Source: Liolophura sinensis
Taxonomy: Eukaryota > Mollusca > Polyplacophora > Chitonida > Chitonidae
NCBI RefSeq assembly: GCF_032854445.1
Contig: NC_088297.1
Span: 27,087,915 to 27,151,914, forward strand
Reading direction: 5' to 3'
DNA length: 64,000 nt
In this document: positions 21,895 through 33,200 of the stretch, piece after piece
Position numbering within the stretch: position 1 is the stretch's first letter
Layout of the letters: the number at the start of each line of letters is the position of its first letter
Program-made: the position numbers and the translations under genes
The notes under the pieces: model-generated
Told to the model about the DNA's origin: nothing
The model's database searches: none
Seen by the model: only the letters and a program-made list of their open reading frames with translations

Positions 21895-23796
21895 CTACAA
21901 AAAAATTAAAGTGTGTTAAAAGAAAATTCTTTGAAATTGTTAAGCAAAAAAAATAAAAAGAAAACAATTATGTTGATATCAGGGACCAAAATGTTCGGTC
22001 ATTCTCTCCCTTTTTTAAGAGATCATGACTAACAAAATTGATTACCTCAAACTGAGGCCAGGTCACAAAGATTACTTTGCATCATGCAAATACTTGCTCA
22101 TTGCATTTTATCCTCTTTCACTTTTTGTTTTACAATGACACAAATGGATTCACACCTTAAATCTTATTGAATGACCTCAATTTCTTCCCAGGTCACCACT
22201 GAGCTGGGAGTATGTAAATGTTGACCCCTGACACCTGAATATGACTGTAACACTTTCAATTAATAAATATATAAGATCACTAGAATTACATTTAATTCCG
22301 AAGTTTGTTTGCTCGGGTGTTAATGCCATTTTCTGTTCCATATTATTTGAGCCATATTCTCCCTTCCATATTATTTCAGCCATTTTCTGTTCTATATTAT
22401 TTCAACCGTCTCAGACTTTAATCTTTAACACTGACATGCTCTATTAACATATAAAGGCCTTAAAAAAGATTTTTCTTCAGAAATCGATCTGCAAACTTCA
22501 CAAAAAACCCCACAAAGTTTATGAATCGACCAGAACTCAGCAAAGTGTGTCAACTGAAAAAAATTAAACTTTAGGCAAAATACAGTATTTGTGGTGCTGC
22601 CTCACTGGAATGATATGACATCATACATGACATTCACACGATCTTAGCTAAAATTTGTATGTCGCATACCTAAATCCAGGTTGTTGTTGGAGTTAGGAAT
22701 AGCCACATGGCCTCCATTGGAAATCCCCCAAACTGGTACAGAACATCCAGATAACCTCCACAGTTCCTCCATGAACACCTGGTAATAACCTATGATACCT
22801 GGATTACCTGAAACATCAGAATACAGGCATTTTTACAGGTGGAGCAAAGATCCAAATAAAATATAAAGATGTGTACAAGAAAATCCGGTTGTAACTGAGA
22901 AGGTGGACAAATGTTGGATACTCATGTCCTTTATTTCACCTACAGTTTGGTACATGTATATATAAATGCACTTTCAGAAGCATATAGGGGCTTTGAACCT
23001 ATACTTTTGATGTAAACCTTAAGTTTTTTCTGAAAAATGATTCATCAATTAAAACTTCACATAAAAATCTAACACTGCCGGGGAGGAAGCCAGCATGAGC
23101 TGGACTTGAACTCACAGTGACTGCACTGGTGAGAGACTCCTGGGTCATTACCCTATGCTAGCCCACTAACCAACTGAGCCAGGGAGGCCCCTACATGACT
23201 TATAAAGTGGATGAATAATCAATCAGAATCAGTCAAAATGCTTCACTTTATAAATGCTAAATTTAAGGTAAATTACAGTGCCAGTAAATAAAGAGTTAAC
23301 TGACAAAGAACTTAGGGAATTGTGTGAGAATACTTGACTGATTATAGATGTTTATATATAAAGTCGCGCCAAAGAATTTTTCACTTAAGTGACAGTTATA
23401 AGGCTGATGGGTGGGGAAAACCGGAGTGCCCAGTGTCAAAAAAAGCCACCGCCGTTGGCTACGTTCCTGACAAATCCCTTGACTTAAAGCTGAAGCCAAA
23501 ACAGAAAGCGAGAGAGTTTTATTTGAACATGCAACCTCAACAGTCTAGGGTCTGTTAGCCACAGTGAACCAAGTTTTAATACCTACGCCGGCAAGGCTTG
23601 GTGGAAAATAAATGAGAACAAATTTCCAAAAACAAAATTTCATACCAGGAATGACCAAAAACAAGAACCGAGGGTTTGGACTTGGAGTGTCTGATTGTTC
23701 TGCTAAGGGAGGTAACTGTCCACATTTCATGACATGGGTGGGCATGTCCATAATGGGCACAAAGTCAGATGACCAATGAGATCCTTCATCAGCCAT
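21212..23796 (-). CDS. LDAH: Lipid droplet-associated hydrolase, complete, 3 coding exons
   Basis: An alpha/beta-hydrolase of the LDAH (C2orf43) family, found on lipid droplets and linked to neutral-lipid turnover; its true substrate is debated. Coding exons in transcript order: 23646-23796, 22670-22807, 21212-21894; all GT-AG with matching phases, 323 residues against about 325 in vertebrates. Visible signatures: FLVIPGNPG loop (oxyanion region) around residues 46-54, nucleophile elbow GHSIG with Ser133, acid candidate Asp267 in GVEDYWCP and catalytic His296 in GLDHAFV. A hydrophobic stretch (LGLGIVYILSYLSP) fits membrane or droplet association. The ATG sits in CACCATGG with an in-frame TAG three codons upstream, which fixes the start. 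It is transcribed away from UQCC1. Confidence 0.95.
22670..22807 (-). CDS. LDAH: LDAH coding exon 2
   Basis: Completes Gly, then NPGIIGYYQVFMEELWRLSG, VPVWGISNGGHVAIP and NNNLDL. Acceptor TTTCAG, donor GTATGC. This short exon carries the NPG motif and is needed for a continuous fold. Confidence 0.94.
23078..23192 (-). mobile_element. SINE family 1, head portion only (LDAH intron 1)
   Basis: GAGGAAGCCAGCATGAGCTG, GGACTTGAACTCACAG (complement of the B-box), GTGAGAGACTCCTGGGTCAT, and CCAACTGAGCCAGGGAGGCC (complement of the A-box). Confidence 0.75.
23365..23560 (-). mobile_element. SINE variant copy (LDAH intron 1)
   Basis: AAGAATTTTTCACTTAAGTG, GGTGGGGAAAACCGGAGTGC, TACGTTCCTGACAAATCCC. Shares the variant body that was amplified at 52.7-53.9 kb. 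Confidence 0.5.
23646..23796 (-). CDS. LDAH: LDAH coding exon 1
   Basis: MADEGSHWSSDFVPIMDMPT through RFLFLVIP plus one base of Gly. Donor GTATGA. The exon extends as 5' UTR to an acceptor at 23904 (TTTTTCAG then GCCTAAC). Confidence 0.93.
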
Positions 23797-24217
23797 GGTG
23801 TACTACCTCTTCTGGCTGTCGTCACTGACTGTTGTACTTGCTGACAGCGTTACAGTACAACTGTCACAACTTCCACCATAAAACAGCCAAGTCCCTTGTT
23901 AGGCCTGAAAAATGAGAGCAATGTGAAATGTTAGGTTTCGTCCATTATTATGACTGCATTTCCTATGTGCAAATTTCATTTGCATATGTCATACAACTTA
24001 ACATTTTTCGCTTACATGACGCACATCGCTAAAAACACAGAAACACACTTAAAGCTGGCTTCTTTTAATTCAATGATTAAACGTTGAGACAGGTAAATAT
24101 CGGAAATTATTCAAAAGCATAACGTTTAACTTAATTGAACCAAACTTAATTGAACAAATACCAAATCCTGTTGACCTCTGACGTGTTGCGGTTAATGTCT
24201 GCCATGTAAATACTCAC

Positions 24218-24290
24218 CAAATCTTGATTAGCGGTTCGAATCGGAGAGTGATAGCAAAACATGAGTCCAGAGTCGACGAGAGCGGTCCTA
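24218..24290 (-). other. LDAH: Probable untranslated first exon of LDAH
   Basis: The sequence CCAAGATTTG followed by GTGAGTATTT makes a strong donor at 24218, upstream of the 5' UTR acceptor at 23904. The outer end is a guess; no transcript evidence. Confidence 0.4.
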
Positions 24291-24885
24291 ACGTGAGACA
24301 TACAATGGCACATTTCAAATGTTGCATCATAAATGGGTGTTTTTGCTCAAAACAATTTTGATTGAGATTCTGAAACCATAATCTTTGCTACACATCTCTC
24401 TTATCCTAACCTCTGCACACACACGTTTTCCCCTGAAATTCACCAATTCACACTTACCCACACGACTTGTCCTGCCACAACGACAACAACAGCAACATCA
24501 TTCGGGTGCTCGTGGTTCCCCATAACAACGAGAAATAAAAATATGCCTTACCTCAGTTCGAAATTCTCGAAAACAGTATACATACTTGAATTGATTTATG
24601 TGAAATAACATTTGAGGGAATTATGCGGACTGTAAAGACTGAATTTTTCAAAAATATACAATTTATATTGTCATAAGTGTGTGACAGGTGCGCGTTTTCT
24701 GACCTCTATTACAGAAGAGTTTCCCCTTGACCGTATGGTGGCCTCTTACTCTCGTTACACAAGTTGTTTACATTGCTGGACATCGCTAAGCGGTCTCCAT
24801 CGAATAGGACTTGTACACAAGAATGATGACAGCACGGTGCTCCACAGTTGTCCTGAGGACAGGATTAAATGTTTGTCGACAAGAC
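24291..24885. promoter_or_regulatory. Putative shared promoter and first untranslated UQCC1 exon
   Basis: LDAH leaves to the left; a GTAAGT donor at 24886 (AAGAC then GTAAGTTCG) is a good candidate for the end of an untranslated UQCC1 exon, joining the acceptor at 30054. An open frame 24681-25094 crosses this donor and has no known domain. The head-to-head layout is clear; the exact starts are inferred. Confidence 0.35.
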
Positions 24886-24913
24886 GTAAGTTCGTTGGTG
24901 TAAGAATTGATCT

Positions 24914-24985
24914 TCAAATTTCAGTGCAAGCTAATCAAATTTCAGTGCAAGCTAATCAAATTTCACAGCATGCAAATCAAATTGG
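24914..24985. repeat. 21-bp short tandem repeat with an octamer motif
   Basis: CAAATTTCAGTGCAAGCTAAT twice, then a diverged third copy ending in ATGCAAAT (24970-24977), the POU-factor octamer. Lies just past the candidate UQCC1 first exon. Confidence 0.6.
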
Positions 24986-25518
24986 GATCATTTGGCAAAA
25001 CGGTAGTGGTATCTCAGGAGTCTTCCGTAGACAACACATAGTACTTCGTGCCAATACGCTACAGAGGCTAGGAAAGGTGATGGCCTCCAAATAGTTAGTC
25101 TGATTGCCATGACGTTAGGTTTGGCAAAATTTTTTTCGGCCAAGGATGGCCCTAAACCGATGTCAGAGGGCGGTCCATTTTAAAGCTGATACAGTTAGGC
25201 TACCCGCCCTTGTTAAATATGCCAAGGCCTGCAGTATGCTGGGTCATTTTGAGCACTACCGATGAATTTTGGGTTCACACGACCTTGGAAATAACTGATC
25301 GATGTTGTGCTTGCAGTAAATGATAGACATGAAGCCAAAGAACTTGTGTGATTGGAAGTTTCAGGCCGTGAAACCTCGTCTGATGGATAACTTTTGTCTC
25401 AAACACCGTGACAAACTGCCAAGGCAACTGCATCAGGCTTTTTAATTTACCATAGCTGTAGGTAGCTTTTAGCTAAATTACATTGTCTCAAAGTCATCCT
25501 TGATTCTCAATTGCCATT

Positions 25519-25728
25519 GGTTGCTGTGAGTTTAAGTCCATCTCATGCTGGCTTCCTCTCCGGCCATATGTGGGAAGTCTGCCAGCAACCTGTGGGTGGC
25601 CTTTGGGTTTCCCTGAGCCCTGTTTCCACTCACCATAATGCTGGCCACCATTGTATAAGTGAAATATTTTTGAGTATGGCGTAAAACACCAATCGAAGAA
25701 ATAAATAAATAAATCAATCAATTGCCAT
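25519..25728 (+). mobile_element. SINE family 1, 5'-truncated, with 11-bp target-site duplication
   Basis: CAATTGCCATT occurs at 25508-25518 and 25729-25739. The element begins in the B-box region (GTTGCTGTGAGTTTAAGTCC), runs through GGTGGCCTTTGGGTTTCC and ends in the (AATA)n tail. Confidence 0.85.
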
Positions 25729-25739
25729 TAGCTAATAAA

Positions 25740-27172
25740 GCATGTTAAAATGTTGACATACACTGGTAAGAGCCCATGCCCACACAGGGTACAGGAGATT
25801 TAAACCCTGCGCAGGTGAATTTACTATGCAGGGTTTTCTCTGTGACGCTAAATTTATACCCAGTGCAGTTAAATTACTAGGATGCTGACTTCATTTTTCT
25901 TTGTTGCGTGGCGTTGCATTCCATGGTGCGCCATTGTCACGTCACACCACTGTATCAGCACTATCTGAAATCGACATAGCTAGCAGGATTTTTTTTTTAT
26001 CTCAGCTTTACACGAGATTATGCGAGATTGGCTTTCTATTTGATAATTATTGTAGGGACAAAATTGTTATTTGCATGTTGAGAAGGTTATGTAGTTATTT
26101 TAACTTGACTTAATACCTTCAAGTATCCTCTGAAGAAGGTTTGCCATTCAAATGGTACTGTATACCCACTTAGCCGATGAGGATTACATAAAACCGTTTG
26201 TCTAATTTCACCAAAAATTTACAAGATAAATTCAATAAACACACCGATAAGTTATGCCTGGTTATACTATAGTAGTTCCTGCTTATCACTCGAGAAATCC
26301 CAATGGTGAATGGAATGATTTTGCAGTGATTTCTTTAAAACATTGCTTGCCAGGATGAGAGCAACAATCAGGAACATTTTTCCTGCCCATTATGTATTTT
26401 CATTTGCCCAGTCCAAAGCAAGCTAATGTTAAGTTCCAGCACTGAAGTGTTTAGGTAACCCATCTGCCAAGATCACTGCATATGATACACAATATCTGAA
26501 TCCTTTAAATATGTGGTCTGTTTGTAGGCTGAGACATTTGTGTACCGTTTGCATCCACTGGTACCTTTGTCTGATAACTCTTTAGATAATCGCAGTCAAA
26601 CTTGGATTGAGGGTTTTTTTTTGAGCTATTTGCTGTGGGGTGCTATGTCTGCCCAATTGATCTCTTGATATGTCAGTTCCTGTTTCGAAAATGGCACCAT
26701 TTTGAAAATATGTCACAACATTATTTGAGTACTGTAACCTATAGAACAGCTCAGAACACTGATGTGCACAGCGATGTTGTTTTGGAGGCTTATTGTAGGG
26801 TGAAGGTAGAAGCCTGAAGCACCAGGCGCAGAAGAAATTCATGCTTCAACAGTGAGTTGATGTGCCTAGACATGAAAGGTCTAAGACGGGTGTACACTGG
26901 TACATGTGTATCATCACATGTCGCTGTTGTGACAGTTGTGAGTACGACATAAAAGCCAGATGTCGTGGAATTAGCATTGGTATCTGTTTATGCAAGGAAT
27001 GGGCTAAAAAGTGTCCTGAAGACCACAAAGCAAAGACCACAAGTGTAATTCACCTCACTTGACCCCATGAGATGAAAGTTTTGGCACATACTGTATGTGC
27101 GTACTGCCAGCTTGCTTATCAGAAGGTTCTGCACAGGAATTTTACTATGGACGTTGTTTCTGCCCAGAACTA
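25740..27172. other. Region upstream of UQCC1 exon 2, no feature recognised
   Basis: AT-rich, with short open frames only (for example 26862-27062, Cys-rich but without a spaced domain pattern). Probably first-intron sequence of UQCC1. Confidence 0.4.
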
Positions 27173-27415
27173 GACCTTAACCAGTGTTGAGGTCTAGCCA
27201 ATGTAGACCTTAACCAGTGTTAAGGTCTAGCCAATATAGACCTTAACCAGTGTTGAGGTCTAGCCAATGTAGGCCTTAACCAGTGTTGAGGTCTAGCCAA
27301 TGTAGACCTTAACCAGTGTTGAAGTCTAGCCAATGTAGACCTTAACCAATGTTGAGGTCTAGCCAATGTAGACCTTAACCAGTGTTGAGGTCTAGCCAGT
27401 GTAGACCTTAACCAG
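27173..27415. repeat. 33-bp minisatellite whose unit is a hairpin, ~7 copies
   Basis: Unit: TAGACCTTAACCAGTGTTGA plus GGTCTAGCCAATG. The arms TAGACCTTAAC and GTTGAGGTCTA are inverted copies with one T/G pair, around a CAGT loop, so every unit can fold. Confidence 0.92.
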
Positions 27416-28065
27416 CTGATTTCTTGGCTAGTGTGGACTAGTAGTAGTACACTGATGAGTAGGTTGAGAAATATTTTCATGCACCATAATCATGGCTACT
27501 ATGGGTTGAGCTGCCGTGATTTGGCGTATGCAGATATTTTAAACCTACTTGGATTAGGATGAATGGCAGTGCCATGTAGATGCACTTGATTTTAAAAAAA
27601 TCTGATATTTTATCTTTTAAAATTCTGATACTTATCTTTTAAAATTCTGATGTTTATTGTTAAAAAAATGCCTTGAATTTCAAATCAAAAACAAATTTCA
27701 AATTAAATTTTATTCAGAATCAATGTTTTAAAGCAAATACAAGCATTAGCTGTAAATAGGTTACGTATGCCAACTGAACAAAAGAAACCATACAGTTTGG
27801 TACAAACAAATTATATACAGAATGATTGTATTAGCCATGAGCAGCTACAGAACACAAAACAAATTTTTGTAGTATAAAAAAGTAATTATTTTTAAATAAT
27901 TTATAAGTATATATTTCAGGTATAAGAACATATTTAACTATTTCAGCATATATAAAAACATTTAAGTAGTCGCAGAAATACATAGTCAATGCAAGATATG
28001 CATGAAACACATGTTTAAGAAAAGATGTAGTAAGTTCATAGCAGGTCTTCAGAAAGTGAACAGTG

Positions 28066-28400
28066 GAACGCTTCAGTGGCCTAATGGTTAAGGTGTCTGC
28101 CCTGAAGTGGGGAGACCAGAGATCAAACCTGGGTCAGGTCATACTAATGACTTTAAAAATGATACTTGTTTCTGCCCCGTTTGGCGATCAACACTCATAT
28201 GACTGAGAGGTTAGAGCAAGAATACTGGTCTTGTTGGCTGGGTATCAGTATGATGTGACTGGTTGGGGTGTCATGTCTGGTGTCATTGGCATGACACTTC
28301 AGTGGCAGCAGTACCTTGGCAGCATGGGCTCATTCCGCCAAGAGAAGACACAGTATATATACACACACACACACACCTAATGACACCTCATCATCATATC
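28066..28400 (+). mobile_element. tRNA-derived SINE family 3
   Basis: Head GCTTCAGTGGCCTAATGGTT AAGG (A-box) and GAGATCAAACCTGGGTCAGG (B-box) with tRNA-like spacing, then body GGGGTGTCATGTCTGGTGTC and an (AC)n run at 28361. Fragments occur at 2125 and 18935. Confidence 0.75.
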
Positions 28401-28552
28401 ACTTGTCATTTGTCAAGTACGACCTAAAAAACTCCACAGTGTACAATAACTAAAAGTTGACATAAAAACCACTTTAAAATTTCCAACTTGCATTTGAAAT
28501 GTAGCAATCTGGCAAATTGTTTCGTTTTTGAGATCTGCCTCTCGGCCTTAAT

Positions 28553-28664
28553 ACACAAATCAGATGTACAAATCAGATGCACAAATCAGATACACAAATC
28601 AGATGCACAAATCAGATGCACAAATCAGGTACACAAATCAGATACACAAATCAGATACATGGGT
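28553..28664. repeat. 13-bp minisatellite, ~8 copies
   Basis: Unit (G/A)CACAAATCAGAT. It lies at the 3' edge of the LINE fragment and is read through by the open frame there. Confidence 0.88.
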
Positions 28665-29165
28665 GTCATGGACAACTTGACGTCAAAAATAACACTTAGT
28701 AGTTCTTGCATTCGAATGCTAAAGAAGTCAGTGTTTAGGAAATCTTGTGGCAAATTTCGTACACCAGAAGGTATTCCCTGAAATTTGCTAGGAATGGCAC
28801 ATATGAGATATTCATTGGACCATGTAATTGCCTTCATTGTCTGTACTTTAAGTGAATTGAGAATGTTGTCAACAGTCCTGTCACTACTAGAAATTGTGCT
28901 ATCATGTGCATAGTTGTAGATTTGATGAACAGGAAGGCCGTTAATAAAAATATTAAACACAGGGGAGGACCCAATATAGACCCCTGGATTACTCCCTTGA
29001 TGACGTCATGCCAGCCTCTGTATTACAAATCTCTGATTATAACTCTACGCTTCCGGTTTCTTAAGTAATCATAAAGCAATTCAGCAGAGTAGTCGTTAAT
29101 ACCATAGGATGAGAGTTTGCCGATTAGTAAGTCATGGGAAAAGGGAATCGAAAGCCTTGGATACC
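28625..29165 (-). mobile_element. Broken non-LTR retrotransposon (reverse transcriptase fragment)
   Basis: On the minus strand, in order: KAFDSL, HDLLIGKLSSYGI, AELLYDYLRNRKRRV, a stop, WHDVIKGVIQGSILGP, then in another frame MFNIFINGLP and YNYAHDSTIS. These match the palm motifs of LINE reverse transcriptases. At least two frameshifts and one stop break it, and the catalytic YADD box reads YAHD. Downstream PSKFQGIP fits the thumb region. Not functional. Confidence 0.85.
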
Positions 29166-29400
29166 CTAAATGACCTCAAAATTCAACCACAAAAGAGCAT
29201 TTTTGGAGGCAAATAAATGTCTGGTGCTAAAGTAACATTTTCCCAGCGGGATATCATCCTACCTCCCAACGATTCCTCAAAGCACCGTTCTAAAATCAAT
29301 AAAACTATCAGAATCTGGTAAAAATGAACAACTTAGTCAAGGACAACATTTTAGGTCATTTACAGATCTATTAATACTGTTCCGACAGCTTCGCCTTTGT
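29165..29400 (-). repeat. Dispersed repeat abutting the LINE fragment
   Basis: Reverse-complement counterpart of 6478-6790 (ATACCCTAAATGACCTCAAA, GGAGGCAAATAAATGTCTGG, TTTTCCCAGCGGGATATCAT). It begins exactly where recognisable reverse transcriptase stops, so it probably inserted into the LINE. Confidence 0.55.
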
Positions 29401-29678
29401 CTGGAACCTTTTTCCAGTCCTAAATACTTCTTCAAGGAAGTGTACGGCAACTAAATTTCTGATGAATTGCAGATATGAAGTTTAATATTTATGGCATCTA
29501 AATTTCTCATTGGCAGGAGACCTCGAATTAAATCCTTTGAACTTGTCCTACTAGGGATAAATTTTCTCAGTTTTTGATATTGTGTGAGGTGCAGTTAGCA
29601 GTCCCTTTGTGTGATGCAGCATTAAAATACAACCCGTCCTTAGACCAGATTTTTGATTACTGTCCTATTCCTCTCCTA

Positions 29679-29990
29679 TTATGTGAGAGGATATATGTAA
29701 GACCTGAAAAGCAGTAAAAACATCAGTCTTGCTTGGTGGGGAACAAAGTACATGTTACCCTGTTGCTTCCAATTTTTGGGACACCAGGTCTGCTCTTCTT
29801 GGTCAATATATATGTAACTGTAGCAGGAATATTCAGTCGTTGATTTTTCACATGGATAGTCCATATAATAAATAAAATGTTCAGGGCTTTATGTTTAATG
29901 TCTTTCAGCAATATTTGTCCTAAAACTGAGAAGAAATCGGATAGCTGCACTGCTGGTTGTCTTCCATTCATGAACTTGAAAGCCATCTTA
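29679..29990 (-). mobile_element. Possible LINE C-terminal fragment
   Basis: The minus-strand frame reads MAFKFMNGRQPAVQLSDFFS and later LNIPATVTY, KKSRPGVPKIGSNRV. This loosely resembles the C-terminal tail of LINE polyproteins (FK-NG-P, then a KKSF-G-WN block). Weak, and on the wrong side of the RT fragment, so it would be a separate copy. Confidence 0.28.
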
Positions 29991-30069
29991 TAACCAAAAT
30001 GTGTTTGAATAAATGTGATATACCTGTAAAACTTGGTGTATTGTTTGTCTTCAGGACGTTGCCTGCAGC

Positions 30070-30237
30070 ATGGCCTCCCAGTTGAGGCTCATTTCTCGGC
30101 TGCACAGTTTACCTATCAGACTCAGCAGAAGTACTTCATGTACCATGACACGAAATAATACCCAGAAGATACAGCTAGAAGAGAACATGTGGACCCATCA
30201 GCAGTCTTTAGTCCAGAGAATGACCCACTGTCACAGG
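30070..30237 (+). CDS. UQCC1: UQCC1 coding exon 1 (targeting peptide)
   Basis: Acceptor TCTTCAG at 30054, 15 untranslated bases, ATG in GCAGCATGG, 56 codons to MTHCHR, donor GTAAGA. No in-frame stop occurs between acceptor and ATG, so an upstream start in a further exon is not excluded. Confidence 0.85.
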
Positions 30238-33200
30238 GTAAGATTAAGTGTTCACTATATTGTGTATGTTTTCTTGAGCTGTGGACAAGACCACCCACCT
30301 CCTGGCACTTCACAGTGGCTGGTAGATGAAGAGGTCAGAGGTAACACGTACTAAGTATAGGGAACTACTGCACTTCTTCAACCTTTTTGCAAGTTTCCGA
30401 GGAGTTTATGAAACAGGTTCTGATTGCATTATTCTGTGTAGTCTGATAAATTTCTACTTTTTGTGAAGCCATGAAATCAGCCAACCCAGCCAATGTAGTT
30501 TTATCTCTGAAATCAAATTTACAATATGTATAACTGACACTGCAAATTGCTCTTTGGGAATTAGAGTAATTCAGAAAAGTGTGTATCCACCTAGATACAA
30601 TAAAGATGGCTATATCTTACAATACAGGCTTATGTCTTTTAAATAACGAATGACAGCAACACCACTGACTCTTTCTACACCACTAGGTGTGTTAGGGCTC
30701 CTTCCGATCTCATTCACCTCCATAATGAGTTGTTCTAGCCATGACATGTTCAGCCATGGATGATATTCTGAGAACTATGCTGGATAATAACCAGAAATTA
30801 CAGCAGGCATAACTGTACATGAATTGTAAGCTTAGACTTATACATTATGTTGTCGTAGACAGTATGTTTTCACCACCATGTGTGTGAGATGATGTGGTGT
30901 CAGTGTACAGTGACTGGGTGGGACATCATGTCTGGTGTCTGTATACATCAGTGTGGCATCAGTGTACATTGCCTTGGAATTGCATCAGTGCACCTTGCCC
31001 GGGAATGGCATCGGTGTACATTGCCTGGGAATGGCATCAGTGTACATTGCCTGTGAATGGCGTAAGTGTGTACACTGCCTGGGAATGGCGTCAGTGTGTA
31101 CACTGCCTGGGAATGAGCATCAGTGTACATTGCATGGGAATTGCATCAGTATACATTGCCTGGGAATGGCATCAGTGTACATTGCCTGGGAATGGCATCA
31201 GTGTACATTGCCTGGGAATAGCATCAGTGTACATTGCCTGGGAATGGCATCAGTGTACATTGCCTGGGATGGGAATGCCATCAGTGTACATTGCCTGGGA
31301 ATAGCATCAGTGTGTACACTGCCTGGGAATGGCATCAGTGTGTACACTGCATGGGAATGGCATCAGTGTACATTGCCTGGGATGGGCATGGCATCAGTGT
31401 ACATTGCCTGGGATGGGCATGGCATAAGTGTACATTGCCTGGGATGGGAATGGCATCAGTGTACATTGCCTGGGAATGGCGTCAGTGTGTACATTGCCTG
31501 GGATTGGAATGGCATCAGTGTACATTGCCTGGGATTAGAATGGCATCAGTGTACATTGCCTGGGATTGGAATGGCATCAGTGTACATTGCCTGGGATGGG
31601 AATGGCATCAGTGTACATTGCCTGGGAATGGCGTCAGTGTGTACATTGCCTGGGATTGGAATGGCATCAGTGTACATTGCCTTGGAATGGCATCAGTGCT
31701 CATTGCCTGGTAATAGCATCAGTGTACTATGACACTATCTGTGTTTTGTTCTCAGTGTTACAGCTCTGGCACCCTCGTTAACACAGCTGGCAGTGGCGGA
31801 CTTTTTGGCAGGATTAAAAAAGCGGTGGGCCTGAAGGAGAAAGCTACTTACAGATACCCCAGAACAGTATGTATGATTATATCACTTTTTTAGGCTTCTT
31901 TAGGTGATGCCAGTTTTATTCTATGTTTTTCATTTTCTTTGATCATGGTATTTTCATGATTTCTCGTGGTTTCACGCCTCAGTTACTGCTCTCATATCCC
32001 TCTCATAATCCCTCTCATAATCCCTGTCAGGTAACAAGGAAGGTATGTCAGAGTAGAATGTGAGAAACTTCACATACCAGTAGTGTTAGGGAAGAAAATG
32101 ATGTAAGTAGGCATGTAACGATACTGTTCTGTCATGATACGATATGATATGCGATACAGGAGTCGCAATACAATATGATACATGATACAGGAGTCGTGAT
32201 ACGATACGTTCACAATACAGGGGTCGCAATACTACACGATACAGGAGTCACAATACTACACAATACAGGAGTTGCAATACGATACGTTCACGATACAGGA
32301 GTCACAATACTACATGATACAGGAGTCACAATACTACACGATACAGGAGTCGCAATACTACATGATACAGGAGTCCCAGTACTACACAATACAGGAGTCG
32401 CAATACAGTATGATACATGATACAGGAGTTGCGATACGATATGTTCACTATACAGGAGTCGCAATACTACACGATACAGGAGTCGCAATACTACACGATA
32501 CAGGAGTCGCAATACGATACGTTCACGATACAAGAGTCACAATACTACACGATACAGGAGTCGCCATTCGATGCGTTCACGATACAGGAGTCGCAATACT
32601 ACATGATACAGGAGTCGCCATACTACACCATACAGGAGTCGCCATTCGATACATTCACGATACAGGAGTCTCAATACTACACGATACAGGAGTCGCCATT
32701 CGATACGTTCACGATACAGGAGTCGGAATACTACACGATACAGGAGTCGCCATACGATACGTTCACGATATGTCCACTTTGTACAGTGCCTTGCCTGACT
32801 ATTTCGCTGGAGAATATATTATTCAATTTTAACTAGGTGAAGCCCTGCATATTTCATTATTTGATTACTGAAGAAGGGAAAACAAATCACATGACAGCTG
32901 TATAAATTTTATGAATGAAAATATAATTTTATTATTTTATTTGAATCTCCAAAAATAAAACACTCCCACATTCTGGAGTTTCCATTCATCCACTGCTGAT
33001 GTCAGAACATGTGCACTATTTATCCCTGTGTGTGATTCATGGAGAGGTCAGGTTAGAAGGACATAGTTCCCTATCGTCCAATCATTTTTAATGAAGTGGA
33101 CTGTTATGGTGATGAAGCTTTCTGTGCCTCATGACGTCCATCCATCAGTGGTGAATGTAGGGTCTGTACTAAACAAAGTTGACATCTCGGTTTGACTAGG

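Noticed and set aside
24681..25094. 137-residue open frame next to the presumed UQCC1 first exon
   Set aside because: It runs across a strong splice donor and through a 21-bp tandem repeat (QISVQAN repeated), and joining from it to UQCC1 does not keep the UQCC1 frame.
30894..32836. Repetitive open frames up to 265 residues
   Set aside because: Frames through the 26-bp and 24/30-bp arrays; several frames are open at once, as expected of stop-free units.
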